Source: a virus | Direction: 5' to 3' (one strand) | Virus record (IMG/VR): IMGVR_UViG_3300025598_000024 | Coordinates: 1 to 64,000 of that record | Length of the DNA stretch: 64,000 nucleotides | In this document: positions 42,235 through 51,034 of the stretch, one piece after another | Layout of the letters: every line of letters begins with the position of its first letter | How positions within the stretch are numbered: the stretch's first letter is position 1 | Notes under the pieces: model-generated | The model's input: only the letters and a program-made list of their open reading frames with translations | Database searches by the model: none | Told to the model about the DNA's origin: nothing | Made by a program: the position numbers and the translations under genes

Positions 42235-43498
42235 ACTCACGAACCACTCTTAGTGCAGTGCTATCACGAAGCTCGAATGCCATCATCCAGCTCTTTAAGT
42301 TACTACGTCGACTCTTCAGGATATCCAGTACCAGTGCTTCGTTAGCCTTCATCTCCTTGGTGCATCCAATTCCGAATGCCCAGTCAACGATCTGCTCTAC
42401 CTGGCTGCTCAAACCAATGTTCGCCAGGCCACCACGGCCCTTCTTGCTCTTCATGGCTTCACGGTTGAACTGAGCCAGCCAGACACTGGCCATGCCCATC
42501 TCTCGATTCACACTAGCAACATCAGTGATTACCTCTGCCATCTGCAGGCTCTGGAAGTTGTTGGCTGTACCGTAGTTCTTCTCAGTTGTGATCCAACTTA
42601 GCTGGTCACCCACCATCAGGTCAGCTCCCCAGTGCTTGGCCTTGCTGTACAGCTCCATAACACTACGTTCGTTCTTCTTGCTGGGGCTGTCGATCAACAG
42701 GTACTCACCGTACTCCATGACCTCTTCTCGAGCTTCCTTAAGTAACTTAAGTTCAGCAGGAGTAAGTTGTCCTCGCTCGTATCGACCATAGGGTACACCA
42801 CTGGCCAGACAGTCCAATCGCATCAGGGTAAGCTCCTTGCGCAGCTCCAGGCTGGCAAAGTACACACGCTGCTTGCGTCGTGCTGCTTCCAGTGCAATCT
42901 GTGCACCCACCCAGCTCTTACCAACGTTCGGGATACCAACCACCACAGCCAGCTCACCCTTCTGGATGCCGTACATGTGGTCATTAAGTTCATCCCAGCC
43001 AAAGTAGATGCCACGCTTTTCGGTAGAAGAGTTAGCAACGTTGTCGATGTACTCGTTGACCCGTCGCTCGTATCCCTGACCGTAGATCTCAATGCGCTCA
43101 CGGGTGCTGGTGTCGCTCTGGATCTTGGTCAGGCTGCTGAGTGCAATGTTGATGCCCTCTTCTGGACTCTCTTCCAGCGCGTTAGCTGCCTTGAGCAGCA
43201 CGCTCTGTGTCATTGCCTTGCGGTACTTGGCCATTAGTTCTTCGATCAGAACACCCACCAGGTACTCCTGCTCTGGCCATTCGTTCCTGGCAAAGTAGTC
43301 AGCGAACTTGGTCTTTAGGAAATCTTCTGTGATGGTCTGCTTGAACTCGCTACGGATGTAGTAGTCCAGGCTGTAATCGAACAACTCCTTCACTCCTTCA
43401 TCGAAGAAGTGTTCACTGCGCACGCCCTTATTCCAGATATCGTTGAACGATTCCAGGTTGACAAAGTGTCTAACAAGGCTCTTCTCAATGTCTGCCAT
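42215..43498 (-). CDS. DnaB-like replicative helicase
   Basis: 427 residues. An N-terminal helical domain (1-110), then a RecA-type motor with Walker A GIPNVGKS at 188-195, Walker B LMVGDQLSW and a DnaB-like VWLAQFNRE segment. It is a hexameric 5'-3' helicase at the fork. It sits between loader and primase, and starts on the last base of the loader stop. Confidence 0.9.
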   Translation of the reverse strand: MADIEKSLVRHFVNLESFNDIWNKGVRSEHFFDEGVKELFDYSLDYYIRSEFKQTITEDFLKTKFADYFARNEWPEQEYLVGVLIEELMAKYRKAMTQSVLLKAANALEESPEEGINIALSSLTKIQSDTSTRERIEIYGQGYERRVNEYIDNVANSSTEKRGIYFGWDELNDHMYGIQKGELAVVVGIPNVGKSWVGAQIALEAARRKQRVYFASLELRKELTLMRLDCLASGVPYGRYERGQLTPAELKLLKEAREEVMEYGEYLLIDSPSKKNERSVMELYSKAKHWGADLMVGDQLSWITTEKNYGTANNFQSLQMAEVITDVASVNREMGMASVWLAQFNREAMKSKKGRGGLANIGLSSQVEQIVDWAFGIGCTKEMKANEALVLDILKSRRSNLKSWMMAFELRDSTALRVVREYEDASE

Positions 43499-44298
43499 CA
43501 GATAATCTTTCTTACTTGTCCGGTCTTAATCTCATCCAGCGTACGGTTGCGTGCAAACTCTCTGTAGTCCACACCATCCATGTTGTGTACGATCATGCGT
43601 TCCTTGAGCAAGGAGAAGATAGCACTACCATAGCCCTCGTTCAACTCTTCGATGGTCATGTTGGTGGTGATGAACGTTGGACGGTTGTCTAGCGCACGCT
43701 GACGCAACACATGATCAAAGGTTGCTTCGCTCAGGTTGTTCTTGGTACGAAACTCCTTACCAATGTCATCCAGGAAGAACACGTCGCTCTTGACCACCTT
43801 GGCCTCAAAACGCATCTTGTCCTCGTTGCTACCCCAACCACGTGTGAACTCGTCAACCATCTGAGTGAACGTGGCGAAGTATACATCATAGCCAAGCTTG
43901 ACCATCTCCTTGGCAATCAGGCTGCTGAGCAGTGTCTTGCCAGTGCCCCAGCTGCCGGTGTACATTACACCCATACCACCCTTGATGAAGTCACGGTGCT
44001 GGCTAAGGTAAACCTGTGCAAGATCACGTGCCTTCTGGTCACCGTGGAAGTCAGACCATCCCAGGCGCTGGTAGTTCAGGCCAATACCTGCCAGTAGATA
44101 GTGCTTGTACAACTGCAGCTGTGCCTTGCAATCGCCGCAGATTCTGTCCTCACAAGTAGGGCACCCAGCCTTACTAAAACTATCAAACTGTGGGTACTTT
44201 TGCTCTAGGTAATCCTTGTCACCATCGTTCAAGAACTGATACGTGAGATCCACGTAGTCCTTGCCCCAATCAAATAGCGAATCTGTTAAGGAACTCAT
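43498..44298 (-). CDS. DnaC-like helicase loader
   Basis: 266 residues. A Cys4 site, CPTCEDRICGDC (46-57), precedes an AAA+ core with Walker A GSWGTGKT at 115-122, Walker B FFLDDIGKE and a sensor-1-like TTNMT. This is the layout of DnaC/DnaI loaders. It overlaps the upstream gene by 29 bases. Confidence 0.88.
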   Translation of the reverse strand: MSSLTDSLFDWGKDYVDLTYQFLNDGDKDYLEQKYPQFDSFSKAGCPTCEDRICGDCKAQLQLYKHYLLAGIGLNYQRLGWSDFHGDQKARDLAQVYLSQHRDFIKGGMGVMYTGSWGTGKTLLSSLIAKEMVKLGYDVYFATFTQMVDEFTRGWGSNEDKMRFEAKVVKSDVFFLDDIGKEFRTKNNLSEATFDHVLRQRALDNRPTFITTNMTIEELNEGYGSAIFSLLKERMIVHNMDGVDYREFARNRTLDEIKTGQVRKII

Positions 44299-44734
44299 CG
44301 GTTGCCATTATCCCTTCTGTACTAACCCTGTTTTCTTTCTTGATCCGGTTCTGCTGCAGCTCGATGTACAGCTTGTCCTGAATCCACTTGCTGCCCTTGG
44401 TGAAAGCTGTGACTGTCAATACCATGTTGTCCAGTTTGCCAGCATGCTTGTCAAACAACAGCTCGATCATTGGCCCAGCGTCAGCGCCGTAGCGTTCGAT
44501 AAAGCTCTTGAAGATAGCGATCTCCTTCACCCACTCTACAATGTACTCGAAGCCGTGTGCTTCCTTGTAGCGGTTGGCAAAATATAGCAGCAGCTCTTTG
44601 GCTGTAGGCGCTGCCAGCGATACTTCAGTTACCAGCTGTTGGATGTTGTCGGGCTGTTCCAGCTCTTCATAGTCATCATAGCTGTCGCTGTCGTAATCGC
44701 CGGGCTGTCCATCAAACGTTTTCTCGCTTACCAC
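44270..44734 (-). CDS. Hypothetical replication-region protein
   Basis: 154 residues with an acidic front (DYDSDSYDDYEELEQ) and a helical body. By place it could act as a helicase-loading or origin protein of the DnaD type, but no motif proves it. Confidence 0.72.
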   Translation of the reverse strand: MVSEKTFDGQPGDYDSDSYDDYEELEQPDNIQQLVTEVSLAAPTAKELLLYFANRYKEAHGFEYIVEWVKEIAIFKSFIERYGADAGPMIELLFDKHAGKLDNMVLTVTAFTKGSKWIQDKLYIELQQNRIKKENRVSTEGIMATDEFLNRFAI

Positions 44735-45083
44735 GGTTCGTGCTCCTTACTGCGTTGAACTCACTTGACCTGCCTGCAAACGTACTGATCTTATCATTGA
44801 TCCAGTTGCGCGTCTCACTGTCATAGTCATCCAGGTCACGGCCTGTCGGACCAATCGCTGACACATTACCACGGCTGATCAGCATGAAGCGCCACTTTAC
44901 CTCAGGCACTTCACGGTCTAGCTCTTCGTGCCCATAGATCTGAATCCAGTTCTCGTCCAGCCCACACAAGAAACCCTCGTAGATGAAACCATCGCTGAAC
45001 ACTCTGATCTCTTTCTTGCGTGATGACATGATGGCCAGATTCCTTTCGAACATCTGATCATCGGGTTGTGCTAACTTACTCAT
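44712..45083 (-). CDS. LSm/Hfq-like small protein
   Basis: 123 residues. Residues about 22-80 (KKEIRVFSDGFIYEGFLCGLDENWIQIYGHEE...WRFMLISRGNVSAIGP) have the strand order and the Dx2G/IS.xNIxxI-like segments of Sm-fold proteins. If true, it may bind RNA. The C-terminal part is basic. The call is pattern-based. Confidence 0.5.
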   Translation of the reverse strand: MSKLAQPDDQMFERNLAIMSSRKKEIRVFSDGFIYEGFLCGLDENWIQIYGHEELDREVPEVKWRFMLISRGNVSAIGPTGRDLDDYDSETRNWINDKISTFAGRSSEFNAVRSTNRGKRENV

Positions 45084-45088
45084 GATAT

Positions 45089-45343
45089 TTACTTTCCTTC
45101 CGGGTTTTCCCAGTTGATGTTACCGAACCACTTGTCGAATACATCTGGACCAAGATCAAAGTCCAGCTTTTTTACTCTGCTGTTTGTTTGCTTTGGCTTG
45201 TAGATGTGCTCAACAAGATTGTATGCAGCTACAAATGGCAGCACAACAATGAACACTGGCAGAGTGATGATGAATAGCAACGTCATAACCACCACCAACC
45301 ATACCTTGATTATTGCACTGTTCTTTTCTAGCATCTTAAGCAT
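45089..45343 (-). CDS. Small membrane protein
   Basis: 84 residues with two hydrophobic segments (about 12-28 and 30-48) and a soluble acidic tail. GAGGAGGAATAG before the ATG is the best ribosome site in the region; the site overlaps the stop of the gene before. The function is unknown. Confidence 0.7.
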   Translation of the reverse strand: MLKMLEKNSAIIKVWLVVVMTLLFIITLPVFIVVLPFVAAYNLVEHIYKPKQTNSRVKKLDFDLGPDVFDKWFGNINWENPEGK

Positions 45344-46387
45344 CTATTCCTCCTCATATTTTACATAGATTTCAAAATCATCAACAATATCATACTGTTC
45401 AAAAAAGTCTGGGAACTGCATGTCACCGATCTCACAAACTCTTGGCAACATCATATCACACACCTCATCGAATGTATCGTCATCATCGTAGTGCACTGCA
45501 ACAGTGCTGATACTGTCCCTGTATTTTACAATGAACTCTTTGATTTCTTCAAGGTCATTCACCTGTACCAGCCTGACATCACCATATAGTGGTTCAAACA
45601 GATCCTTATCACTCAACCTGCTGACTCTCAAATAGTATGACGCATACTTGGAGTTAATATATTTTTCTGTGAAGTCGCTCTTACGAGTAAATGGCAGCTT
45701 ATCTCTGTACTCTTCTACAGCAGTAGAAAATACTGTGACCATACATCCGCTTATCATCTTGATAATATCTTTTGTTATGGGTCCAATGACAAAATAAAAC
45801 TTTGGAGCAAGACGACCATGGCCATAGTAAGCCACGAAATCAAAACAGATCTCAGCAGATAGAACGTAACTTATATCCTCAGACTTGATAATGCCAAACG
45901 AAAATCGCTCCGGGTATTCCCACACAGCTCTGTCAACTGTTTCATAATCACGGTACATGCTTACAGTATTTTCATTACCATAAACAATAATATCTGTCGC
46001 ACGCTGCAGAGCGTTGAACCATCTGTCACTCAGGGCCATGCCTTCGAAGAATGGTGTGTGAACATTATATTCTATTCCATCAGCATGATGCTCTAGAACA
46101 TTCTGTGCCAGGAACATATCATCCAGGTGAGGGCTTCTGATGTCAATGCTCTCAGCACCAGATAACTTAGCACAAAGAAAGATGCTCTTAGCGAATACGC
46201 CTGGGTTCTCGTCGCCACCAACAATAACAAATCTTCTGCCTGACGGGGTGAGGTCCTCTTCAAAGATGCTTGGTACTTCTAAGCTTTCAAAAAGCACGCG
46301 GTAGTCAGACGAAAGAAACCTGCCATACTGTTCTAAGACAGTTGCCATGTCTAGTGAAGGGTTGACGACCCAGCTGCTATTCAGCAT
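45344..46387 (-). CDS. LuxC/aldehyde-dehydrogenase-like protein lacking the catalytic Cys
   Basis: 347 residues. Three stretches match the acyl-CoA reductase (LuxC-type ALDH) plan: GGDENPGVFAKSIFLCAKLSGAESIDIRS (about 57-85), TDIIVYGNENTVSMYRDY (131-148), and RFSFGIIKSEDISYVLSAEICFDFVAYYGHGRLAPKFYFV (161-200). In the family the last stretch carries the nucleophilic Cys in a GxGCLSP loop; here it is GHGRLAP, with Arg192 in place of Cys. So it is either a non-redox paralogue with a retained NAD or CoA site, or my alignment is mistaken. It overlaps the UV endonuclease gene by 11 bases. Confidence 0.55.
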   Translation of the reverse strand: MLNSSWVVNPSLDMATVLEQYGRFLSSDYRVLFESLEVPSIFEEDLTPSGRRFVIVGGDENPGVFAKSIFLCAKLSGAESIDIRSPHLDDMFLAQNVLEHHADGIEYNVHTPFFEGMALSDRWFNALQRATDIIVYGNENTVSMYRDYETVDRAVWEYPERFSFGIIKSEDISYVLSAEICFDFVAYYGHGRLAPKFYFVIGPITKDIIKMISGCMVTVFSTAVEEYRDKLPFTRKSDFTEKYINSKYASYYLRVSRLSDKDLFEPLYGDVRLVQVNDLEEIKEFIVKYRDSISTVAVHYDDDDTFDEVCDMMLPRVCEIGDMQFPDFFEQYDIVDDFEIYVKYEEE

Positions 46388-47360
46388 CCAGGTGGCCTAG
46401 CTCACGAAGGAACCGGTCACGTGACAGGTTCTTTGCCTTGCTCTCTGTCTGGATATCGAACTGTGGCATGAAGGTGCCAGCCCACTGGACCAGCGCACTG
46501 TTGGTGTAGTACTGGCTGTGTGCTCGCATTGCCATGCGGTTGTGACCATCGCTGAGCATTTGTGCGTGGTCTGGAAGAGCATCGGCACGGTAGTTATCAA
46601 GAATGTTTTCACGAGGCGAGCTGAAGTGGATCACTGGTCGTTGACCACGCCAGCTATCGATAACCATCTGCACACGTGGGTCATCCGGCTGAATGAACTC
46701 TGCTTCCTTGACCCAGTGGTGGTGGATATCCAGCACCAGTGCGCAGTGCTCTGCCAGCTTGAGCGATTCGTCAAGACCCCAGCTGATCTCGTCATTCTCG
46801 ATGGTGATCACGTTGCGTGCTTCTGTTGACAAACGTGGGAGAACATCGATAATGCCCTGTGCACCCTGCGCGCCGCTGATGTGCACGTTGCACTTGAAGT
46901 CCTGGAACTTTTGTCCGTATCCCATCCAGCGGATCATGTCACAGTGGTACTCGAACTCATGGATGGAACGCTCTACCACATCTTGCTTGTCACTGGCAAG
47001 CACGGTGAACTGACCTGGGTGGAATGACAGGCGAACGTCAAGCTCACGTGCCAGGTCACCGATCTGCTTGAACCTGTCAGCAAGAATGACTTGAATGTCT
47101 GGCTTCTGCCAGAACTTCTGCCAAACCTCGTGAGTATACATGGGCAGAATGTCACTGCCCAGGCGAACCATACGGGTGATCTCTGGCCCTGCGCCAACGT
47201 TACGGATCAGCTTCTCAATGGCTGCCAGGTTGTGGTGCATGATCTCACGCATACGGATCTCAGCATCACGCATGGTCTGGCGGTTAAGCCAGGCAACTGT
47301 GGTGGAGCGCATGTTGCACTCGTCGTCACCGATGTACTTACAACAGAATCCTACTCGCAT
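46377..47360 (-). CDS. UV-damage endonuclease (UVDE/UvsE)
   Basis: 327 residues, full length. A TIM-barrel with VRLSFHPGQFTVLAS, HISGAQG, TIENDEISWG, LDIHHHWV and HFSSPRE carrying the metal-binding His/Glu/Asp residues of UvdE. It nicks DNA 5' to UV photoproducts. Phages of sunlit habitats sometimes carry it. MRVGFCCKY is the usual family start. Confidence 0.93.
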   Translation of the reverse strand: MRVGFCCKYIGDDECNMRSTTVAWLNRQTMRDAEIRMREIMHHNLAAIEKLIRNVGAGPEITRMVRLGSDILPMYTHEVWQKFWQKPDIQVILADRFKQIGDLARELDVRLSFHPGQFTVLASDKQDVVERSIHEFEYHCDMIRWMGYGQKFQDFKCNVHISGAQGAQGIIDVLPRLSTEARNVITIENDEISWGLDESLKLAEHCALVLDIHHHWVKEAEFIQPDDPRVQMVIDSWRGQRPVIHFSSPRENILDNYRADALPDHAQMLSDGHNRMAMRAHSQYYTNSALVQWAGTFMPQFDIQTESKAKNLSRDRFLRELGHLDAE

Positions 47361-47365
47361 GTCCT

Positions 47366-47716
47366 CTACTCCATCACGTTCCGGCCCTTGCGGTAACGCA
47401 GTCGGTGTTTCTTGACTGGTTCCTTGAAGGCATCTACTCTTAGCACTATCAGCCTGAGCTGTCTGTCCGTCATCTTATCAGCTCTTCGCAGAGCGTGTGC
47501 AATCCTGAGGATATCGTTCAGACTGTACCTACGGCGATTGCTTTCGGTGCGGTGAGCGACAATGGGATTGGCCTGATTATCAAACAGGTACTTCTCTTTC
47601 TTTCTGAGGGCGTTGGCTGTCATGTCAAAGAATGCAGCAGCCATCGTGGTGTTGAACAGCAGTTCATCATCCCGAATGGGGATGACCCTCTTTCTACTAC
47701 TTGAGCTTTCTGACAT
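47366..47716 (-). CDS. MerR-like winged-helix DNA-binding protein
   Basis: 116 residues from the ATG at 47716. LFNTTMAAAFFDMTANALRKKEKYLFDNQANPIVAHRTESNRRRYSLNDILRIAHAL has the helix-turn-helix and wing of MerR-family heads (RRYS-D). There is no effector domain, and the tail is basic. It could be a repressor or a plasmid-type DNA-binding factor. Confidence 0.78.
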   Translation of the reverse strand: MSESSSSRKRVIPIRDDELLFNTTMAAAFFDMTANALRKKEKYLFDNQANPIVAHRTESNRRRYSLNDILRIAHALRRADKMTDRQLRLIVLRVDAFKEPVKKHRLRYRKGRNVME

Positions 47717-48371
47717 ACACAGCCGTCTTGATCTTGCCAGGCGTAGCTGCCTTGACAATCTGCTCCATGCCAACTGTGCCCAGGGCCAGTTGCTTTTCCA
47801 GAGCTTCTTCATTGAGCTCGTACGTGGTGGTCTTGCTCATCTCAACACTACCATCAGCGAACTCAGTGGTGGTGTGAGTAGTGACCATATTGGTCACGCT
47901 CTTGAACTGTTCTGCATCCAGCACGGTCTTGAGCAGATCAACATCCACAGTAAGCTTGCCACCGCTGACTTCCTTGCTGATCTTGATACCGTTATCAGGA
48001 CTGACCAGAAAGCCACTCTTCTCTGATGGGTCATCTCCGGTAGCACTGATGCGGTAGTTGATAATATCAGTGGCATACGCCTTGAGTGCGCTCTCACGGC
48101 CTTCGATTAAATCCTTGGCATTACGCACTGCGACAAGTTCTTCTGCCATGAGATCGATCTGCACTGGCGTGGCATTGCTGACAATGGTGGTATCAGTCAT
48201 GCCGATGATCTCGTACACGCTGGTAAGCACACCATCAATGTCAGCCAGGTTCACGTTCTCTTCGCTGAGCTTGCGGTTTGCAGCACGACTGGTGAGTGTT
48301 GATTCTTCTGGTACCAAGCTTGGGATCAGCGACAGCTTTTCGTCCTTGCGCTTTGGCATGATGTACTTCAT
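47697..48371 (-). CDS. Hypothetical protein
   Basis: 224 residues with GGAGAAAACA before the ATG. The N-terminal part is helical (NLADIDGVLTSVYEIIG), with a beta-rich middle and an acidic/basic end. No domain is recognised. It is coupled to the MerR-like gene (overlap 20 bases) and follows the proteasome-like gene. Confidence 0.75.
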   Translation of the reverse strand: MKYIMPKRKDEKLSLIPSLVPEESTLTSRAANRKLSEENVNLADIDGVLTSVYEIIGMTDTTIVSNATPVQIDLMAEELVAVRNAKDLIEGRESALKAYATDIINYRISATGDDPSEKSGFLVSPDNGIKISKEVSGGKLTVDVDLLKTVLDAEQFKSVTNMVTTHTTTEFADGSVEMSKTTTYELNEEALEKQLALGTVGMEQIVKAATPGKIKTAVYVRKLK

Positions 48372-48381
48372 TGTTTTCTCC

Positions 48382-48951
48382 TTACTGGATTTGCTCTACT
48401 TGTAGAGACCTTGTAGTAGTAACCCACAACGGGCCACCAACTCCTAGTGCTGTCAGTGTAGCACGTCTTGCTGCTTCAATCACATCACCCTTGGTCCATG
48501 GCCCGGTGTTACCCAGGCTTCCAAGGGCTTCGCTGATGCCACTACCGATAGCATAGCGCCCACTGGCAGGGATTGCAACACCAAAGGAATCATCAATCAC
48601 TGCCAGGTTGTTTTGCCAGGCCATGATGATGCTACCATCAAAACTCTCGGTGCGCTTGCTCACTGACATAGCTCCATGATACTGCAGTGCTTCACGCATC
48701 CTGGTGACAACTTCTTTCACCATAAACTCTTCAACGTCATGGTCATCACGGAAGTGTGGCCAGTCTACCCAGTGCTTGATCACCTGCATGGAACGTACGT
48801 TACCACAGCCACCAAAGATAAACCGATGCTGCGGTGCTACCCACAGCTTGCTCGAACCATCATCATCCTTGGTGTAGTCCCAGGTTAGTTCGGAATCACC
48901 AACGATAACAACACCATCTTTACGCGTGATTGCAGCAGCGATAACAGTCAT
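48382..48951 (-). CDS. Proteasome beta-subunit-like Ntn hydrolase
   Basis: 189 residues. The start is MT-VIAAAITRKDGVVIVGDSELTW...SSKLW: removal of Met exposes a Thr nucleophile, with Asp and Lys at the places of proteasome D17 and K33. IFGGCGNVRSMQV and YAIGSGISEALGSL complete the beta-subunit pattern. It may form a small self-compartmentalised peptidase. Actinobacteria have their own proteasome, so this could act with or against it; no alpha subunit or ATPase of that system is adjacent. Confidence 0.85.
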   Translation of the reverse strand: MTVIAAAITRKDGVVIVGDSELTWDYTKDDDGSSKLWVAPQHRFIFGGCGNVRSMQVIKHWVDWPHFRDDHDVEEFMVKEVVTRMREALQYHGAMSVSKRTESFDGSIIMAWQNNLAVIDDSFGVAIPASGRYAIGSGISEALGSLGNTGPWTKGDVIEAARRATLTALGVGGPLWVTTTRSLQVEQIQ

Positions 48952-49784
48952 AGGTATTCCTTCTTTAACCTTTCCAGGTATACTCTACAATAGTCTACGT
49001 TTTCTTCTTTAGCAGTCAGGCAACCGTACACCCTACGGTTATCAATGATCTGTGGTATGCCATAGATTCTCAGATTGTAAGCAAACGTTATGTACTCGCA
49101 ACCTTCGGGATGACCATTCTGGTAGCTGACTCTGTCAAACACATCACTGCGTATAAGATATGTACAGTGTACTATACCCACCTCGAACAGTCCAATAATC
49201 TGCCGTTGCAAAATAGTATAGTAAAACGTATCAAAGTCACCGTTTGTATTGTGGGTATCCCCACAGTCCATCACAGTTACATCAAAGTTGCTGTATGTAG
49301 AGTTACTGGGGAACGGGCCGGACGCTTCATTCTCATCGCATGCATAGCTTAGCATGGGAGCGATCACAGGCATGTTGGCTTCTACCATAGCATCCAGGGT
49401 TTCTGGAACCAGGAAATTGTCAACGTCGCTAGTAAAATAATAATCACAGCCTTCTTCTACAGCTGCGATAAAGCCTTTGGTACGCACGGCTCGCATAACA
49501 CGCTGCCTGTCAGCATTCCATTCATGAGTGGTGTATTTAGTTATAGGAGCTTGTAGATCATAGTCTTCAAATATAACTTTTTTGTACAGGTCAGACACTT
49601 TGGCTGTCCACTCTGACAGGATCTCACGACTTCTATCCTGGTTGTTATTAGTCTTAACATAGAGAATGATCCTATCCTTAGGATAGGACCACTGCTCTAA
49701 TGTTTCCAGGTAGAACGGTAGTGTATGTTCCTTGTCCTTCACTAGGACATGGACAAGCACTAACGGTTTAGTACTCATAGTCAT
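48948..49784 (-). CDS. Glycosyltransferase, GT-A fold
   Basis: 278 residues from the first ATG, or 276 from the ATG at 49778. KPLVLVHVLVKDKEHTLPFYLETLEQW, NNQDRSREIL and YYFTSDVDNFLVPETL (DxD at DVD) match collagen-galactosyltransferase-like GT-A enzymes. The GCEYITFAYNLR end is part of the family. It likely adds sugar to a protein or glycan. It stands apart from the main sugar cassette at 56148-62280. Confidence 0.82.
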   Translation of the reverse strand: MTMSTKPLVLVHVLVKDKEHTLPFYLETLEQWSYPKDRIILYVKTNNNQDRSREILSEWTAKVSDLYKKVIFEDYDLQAPITKYTTHEWNADRQRVMRAVRTKGFIAAVEEGCDYYFTSDVDNFLVPETLDAMVEANMPVIAPMLSYACDENEASGPFPSNSTYSNFDVTVMDCGDTHNTNGDFDTFYYTILQRQIIGLFEVGIVHCTYLIRSDVFDRVSYQNGHPEGCEYITFAYNLRIYGIPQIIDNRRVYGCLTAKEENVDYCRVYLERLKKEYL

Positions 49785-50070
49785 CCGTCACTGGTGCCAG
49801 GTCACTGTCGGGGTTGCGTTCGACGGGAGCTGGTTCGCTAGCAACAGCTGGCTGCTGCTCACTTATAAGTTCTTTGACAACGCTGGCGAACTGTGGCCCA
49901 ACAACGTCATCCCACATGGCAGAGAACTGGTCTTGCAAAGCATCGACTACGATCTCACCATCAACCAGCTTGATCTCACAGCCAACCTCTGGCTTGATCC
50001 AGTCCCACTCACCTTTGGAGTTGCGCACCTGAAGAGTTGCGCCAATACTTACATTAAGCTTCAGTTCCAT
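49768..50070 (-). CDS. Small protein with MELKLNVSIGATLQV domain
   Basis: 100 residues from the ATG at 50070. The first 30 residues recur, diverged, in the broken gene at 52420-52524 (MEIKLSVSIGATLQVKN). The rest is helical with a Pro/Ala linker and an acidic end. It probably folds as a small beta barrel plus helix. The function is unknown. Confidence 0.75.
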   Translation of the reverse strand: MELKLNVSIGATLQVRNSKGEWDWIKPEVGCEIKLVDGEIVVDALQDQFSAMWDDVVGPQFASVVKELISEQQPAVASEPAPVERNPDSDLAPVTDDYEY

Positions 50071-50437
50071 TTTCTTCCTCTGTTCCTTTGACGTAGTTGA
50101 TGAGGCTAAGGGCATACAGTGCCCTGTCGATGATATCACCATCAGGGGTAGGACAGTGCTCAAGGTATCTATCCAACAGTTCTGAGAGTGAACTCTCCAG
50201 CTTTTGGATGCCTGCCTCATAGAAAACGTATTCGTTAACAGTAACTATCTGCTGGTCTTCTGGTAGTTCAGAAAAATCTTCTGGCTCTTCCAGAAGAAAT
50301 TCTTTTTGGTTCTTGCTCATCTTTCTGATCTTGTTGAATAAATAGATGCCAGCAATGCTTTTGCCAATGCCTTCCATCTTGCCCTTCACGTCAGCTGGCT
50401 TGTAATCCATGTCCAGCTCATACTTGTATGGTTCCAT
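50054..50437 (-). CDS. Hypothetical helical protein
   Basis: 127 residues, acidic and helical. It begins just after a tRNA-Ser gene and overlaps the next gene by 17 bases. No family is recognised. Confidence 0.72.
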   Translation of the reverse strand: MEPYKYELDMDYKPADVKGKMEGIGKSIAGIYLFNKIRKMSKNQKEFLLEEPEDFSELPEDQQIVTVNEYVFYEAGIQKLESSLSELLDRYLEHCPTPDGDIIDRALYALSLINYVKGTEEENGTEA

Positions 50438-50465
50438 GTTGCTCCTTACTTGTTGTTAATGCTGG

Positions 50466-50552
50466 CGGAAGCAGTGGGATTCGAACCCACGGAGCGCTTG
50501 CACACTCAACGGTTTAGCAAACCGTCCCATTAGGCCACTCAGGCATGCTTCC
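50466..50552 (-). tRNA. tRNA-Ser (GCT)
   Basis: An 87-base class II tRNA with a 7-pair acceptor (GGAAGCA/TGCTTCC), anticodon loop with GCT, a long variable arm and a normal TTCGAAT T-loop. No CCA is encoded. It reads AGC/AGU. Confidence 0.93.
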
Positions 50553-50557
50553 AGACT

Positions 50558-50947
50558 TTAGTCGCAGCAGCTGTCCCGCCAGCCACATCCACCACACTTG
50601 TAGTGAGCATGCTCTGGCTTGAGGTCTGAACCACACTGTGGACAGTCCATGAAAACTGCGAGGGGGTTATGCTGCTGCTTGTCCCACTCTACACTACCAC
50701 AGCACCCATCGCAACCGTGCACGCTGGTCTCTTTGAGCTCTGTGATCCTGTACTCATCTGGATCAGGATGACCAATACCATGAGTGCAGATGCGTTCCAT
50801 GATACCACGGTCAGTTCTCCAGTGCTGTGGAAAAGACCGCATGGAATGATCAGACATGTTGTGAATGGTGCACTGTTGCCCATTGCACTGATCGCTGTCA
50901 TGAACCATCAAGTAGACATCAGAGTTTTCTAACTGAACACGTTCCAT
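50558..50947 (-). CDS. Cys/His protein of the HPDPDD family, paralogue of the 36478 gene
   Basis: 129 residues from the ATG at 50947, after AAAAGGAT. It shares CTIHNMSDHSMRSF, MERICTHGIGHPDPDEY and HGCDGCC with 36478-36771 and adds a second zinc ribbon (CPQCGS, CGGCG). A longer frame would run into the tRNA-like sequence and is rejected. It is probably metal-binding; the function is unknown. Confidence 0.78.
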   Translation of the reverse strand: MERVQLENSDVYLMVHDSDQCNGQQCTIHNMSDHSMRSFPQHWRTDRGIMERICTHGIGHPDPDEYRITELKETSVHGCDGCCGSVEWDKQQHNPLAVFMDCPQCGSDLKPEHAHYKCGGCGWRDSCCD

Positions 50948-50965
50948 ACTAATCCTTTTTACTGC

Positions 50966-51034
50966 AGTGGACATTGAGGGACTCGAACCCCCGACCCTCT
51001 GGATGTAAGCCAGATGCTCTAACCAACTGAGCTA
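50966..51034. repeat. Direct repeat, copy 1
   Basis: 69 bases identical to 52544-52612. They cover the tRNA-Val from the D-arm to its 3' end. Together the two copies flank a 1.5-kb GC-rich block. Confidence 0.9.
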
